A stretch of 11,655 nucleotides of DNA, taken from NCBI RefSeq assembly GCF_046533115.1, contig NZ_JAJQRC010000063.1, forward strand, positions 1 through 11,655, read 5' to 3'. This document shows, in pieces, positions 11,648 to 11,655 of the stretch (positions are counted from its first letter, which is position 1; every line of letters starts with the position of its first letter). This DNA is from JAIRMO01 sp046533115 (GTDB taxonomy: Bacteria; Spirochaetota; Spirochaetia; Treponematales; Breznakiellaceae). Under the pieces are notes generated by a model. That model had not been told where the DNA came from and searched no databases. It saw only the letters and a program-made list of their open reading frames with translations. The position numbers were made by a program, and so were the translations under genes.

Positions 11648-11655
11648 ATGGATTG
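11648..11655 (+). CDS. Start of a gene running off the right edge
   Basis: ATG GAT TG follows a strong SD (AGGAGGAGG, 11637-11645, with effective spacing of 5 nt from AGGAGG) and a near-consensus promoter. Only two codons are visible (Met-Asp), so nothing can be said about the product. Its position after a recombinase and its strong, apparently regulated expression signals suggest a well-transcribed gene, either cargo of the integrated element or the next chromosomal gene. Confidence 0.55.

Overview
The window looks like a chromosomal stretch from a spirochaete, most probably a Treponema of the termite-gut or environmental type. This is an inference from protein style and moderate-to-high GC with AT-rich islands; no rRNA or taxonomic marker gene is present. 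Core genes, mobile DNA and tRNA loci are mixed in under 12 kb.

Left part (1-3253). The window opens inside a frameshifted, truncated IS transposase on the minus strand. Next comes an AT-rich accessory island: a chimeric ORF (634-1233) carrying an in-frame palindromic repeat, a MotA/TolQ/ExbB-like small membrane protein (1263-1721), a 147-nt structure resembling an integron attC site (1742-1888), a second copy of the palindromic repeat (1926-1973), an outer-membrane beta-barrel-like protein on the opposite strand (1984-2604), and a small exported protein (2779-3189, minus). The genes read like cassette cargo, although no integron integrase is in view.

Middle part (3254-8867). This is the ordinary chromosomal portion. 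Three minus-strand genes, methyltransferase, DEAD-box RNA helicase and ABC-F ATPase, run in one direction. The last two are 5 nt apart and almost certainly cotranscribed, which suggests a ribosome or RNA metabolism unit. Diverging from them is a DUF3298-like lipoprotein whose promoter predicts a leaderless mRNA. It is followed by a 71-aa protein whose Shine-Dalgarno (SD) sequence is embedded in a long hairpin.

Right part (8868-11655). A strong promoter drives tRNA-Asp(GTC). The last 18 nt of that tRNA gene begin a tandem array of three 159-160 bp GC-rich units, each starting with the same tRNA 3' end, plus a fourth terminal partial copy. A terminator-like hairpin, tRNA-Pro(CGG) and a complete tyrosine recombinase (10129-11307) follow. 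The layout suggests small non-coding units integrated or amplified at the tRNA-Asp 3' end, with the recombinase as a candidate agent. This array is the most unusual object in the window. The window ends with a near-consensus promoter, a foldable 5' UTR with a possible anti-SD switch, and the first codons of a gene that runs off the edge.
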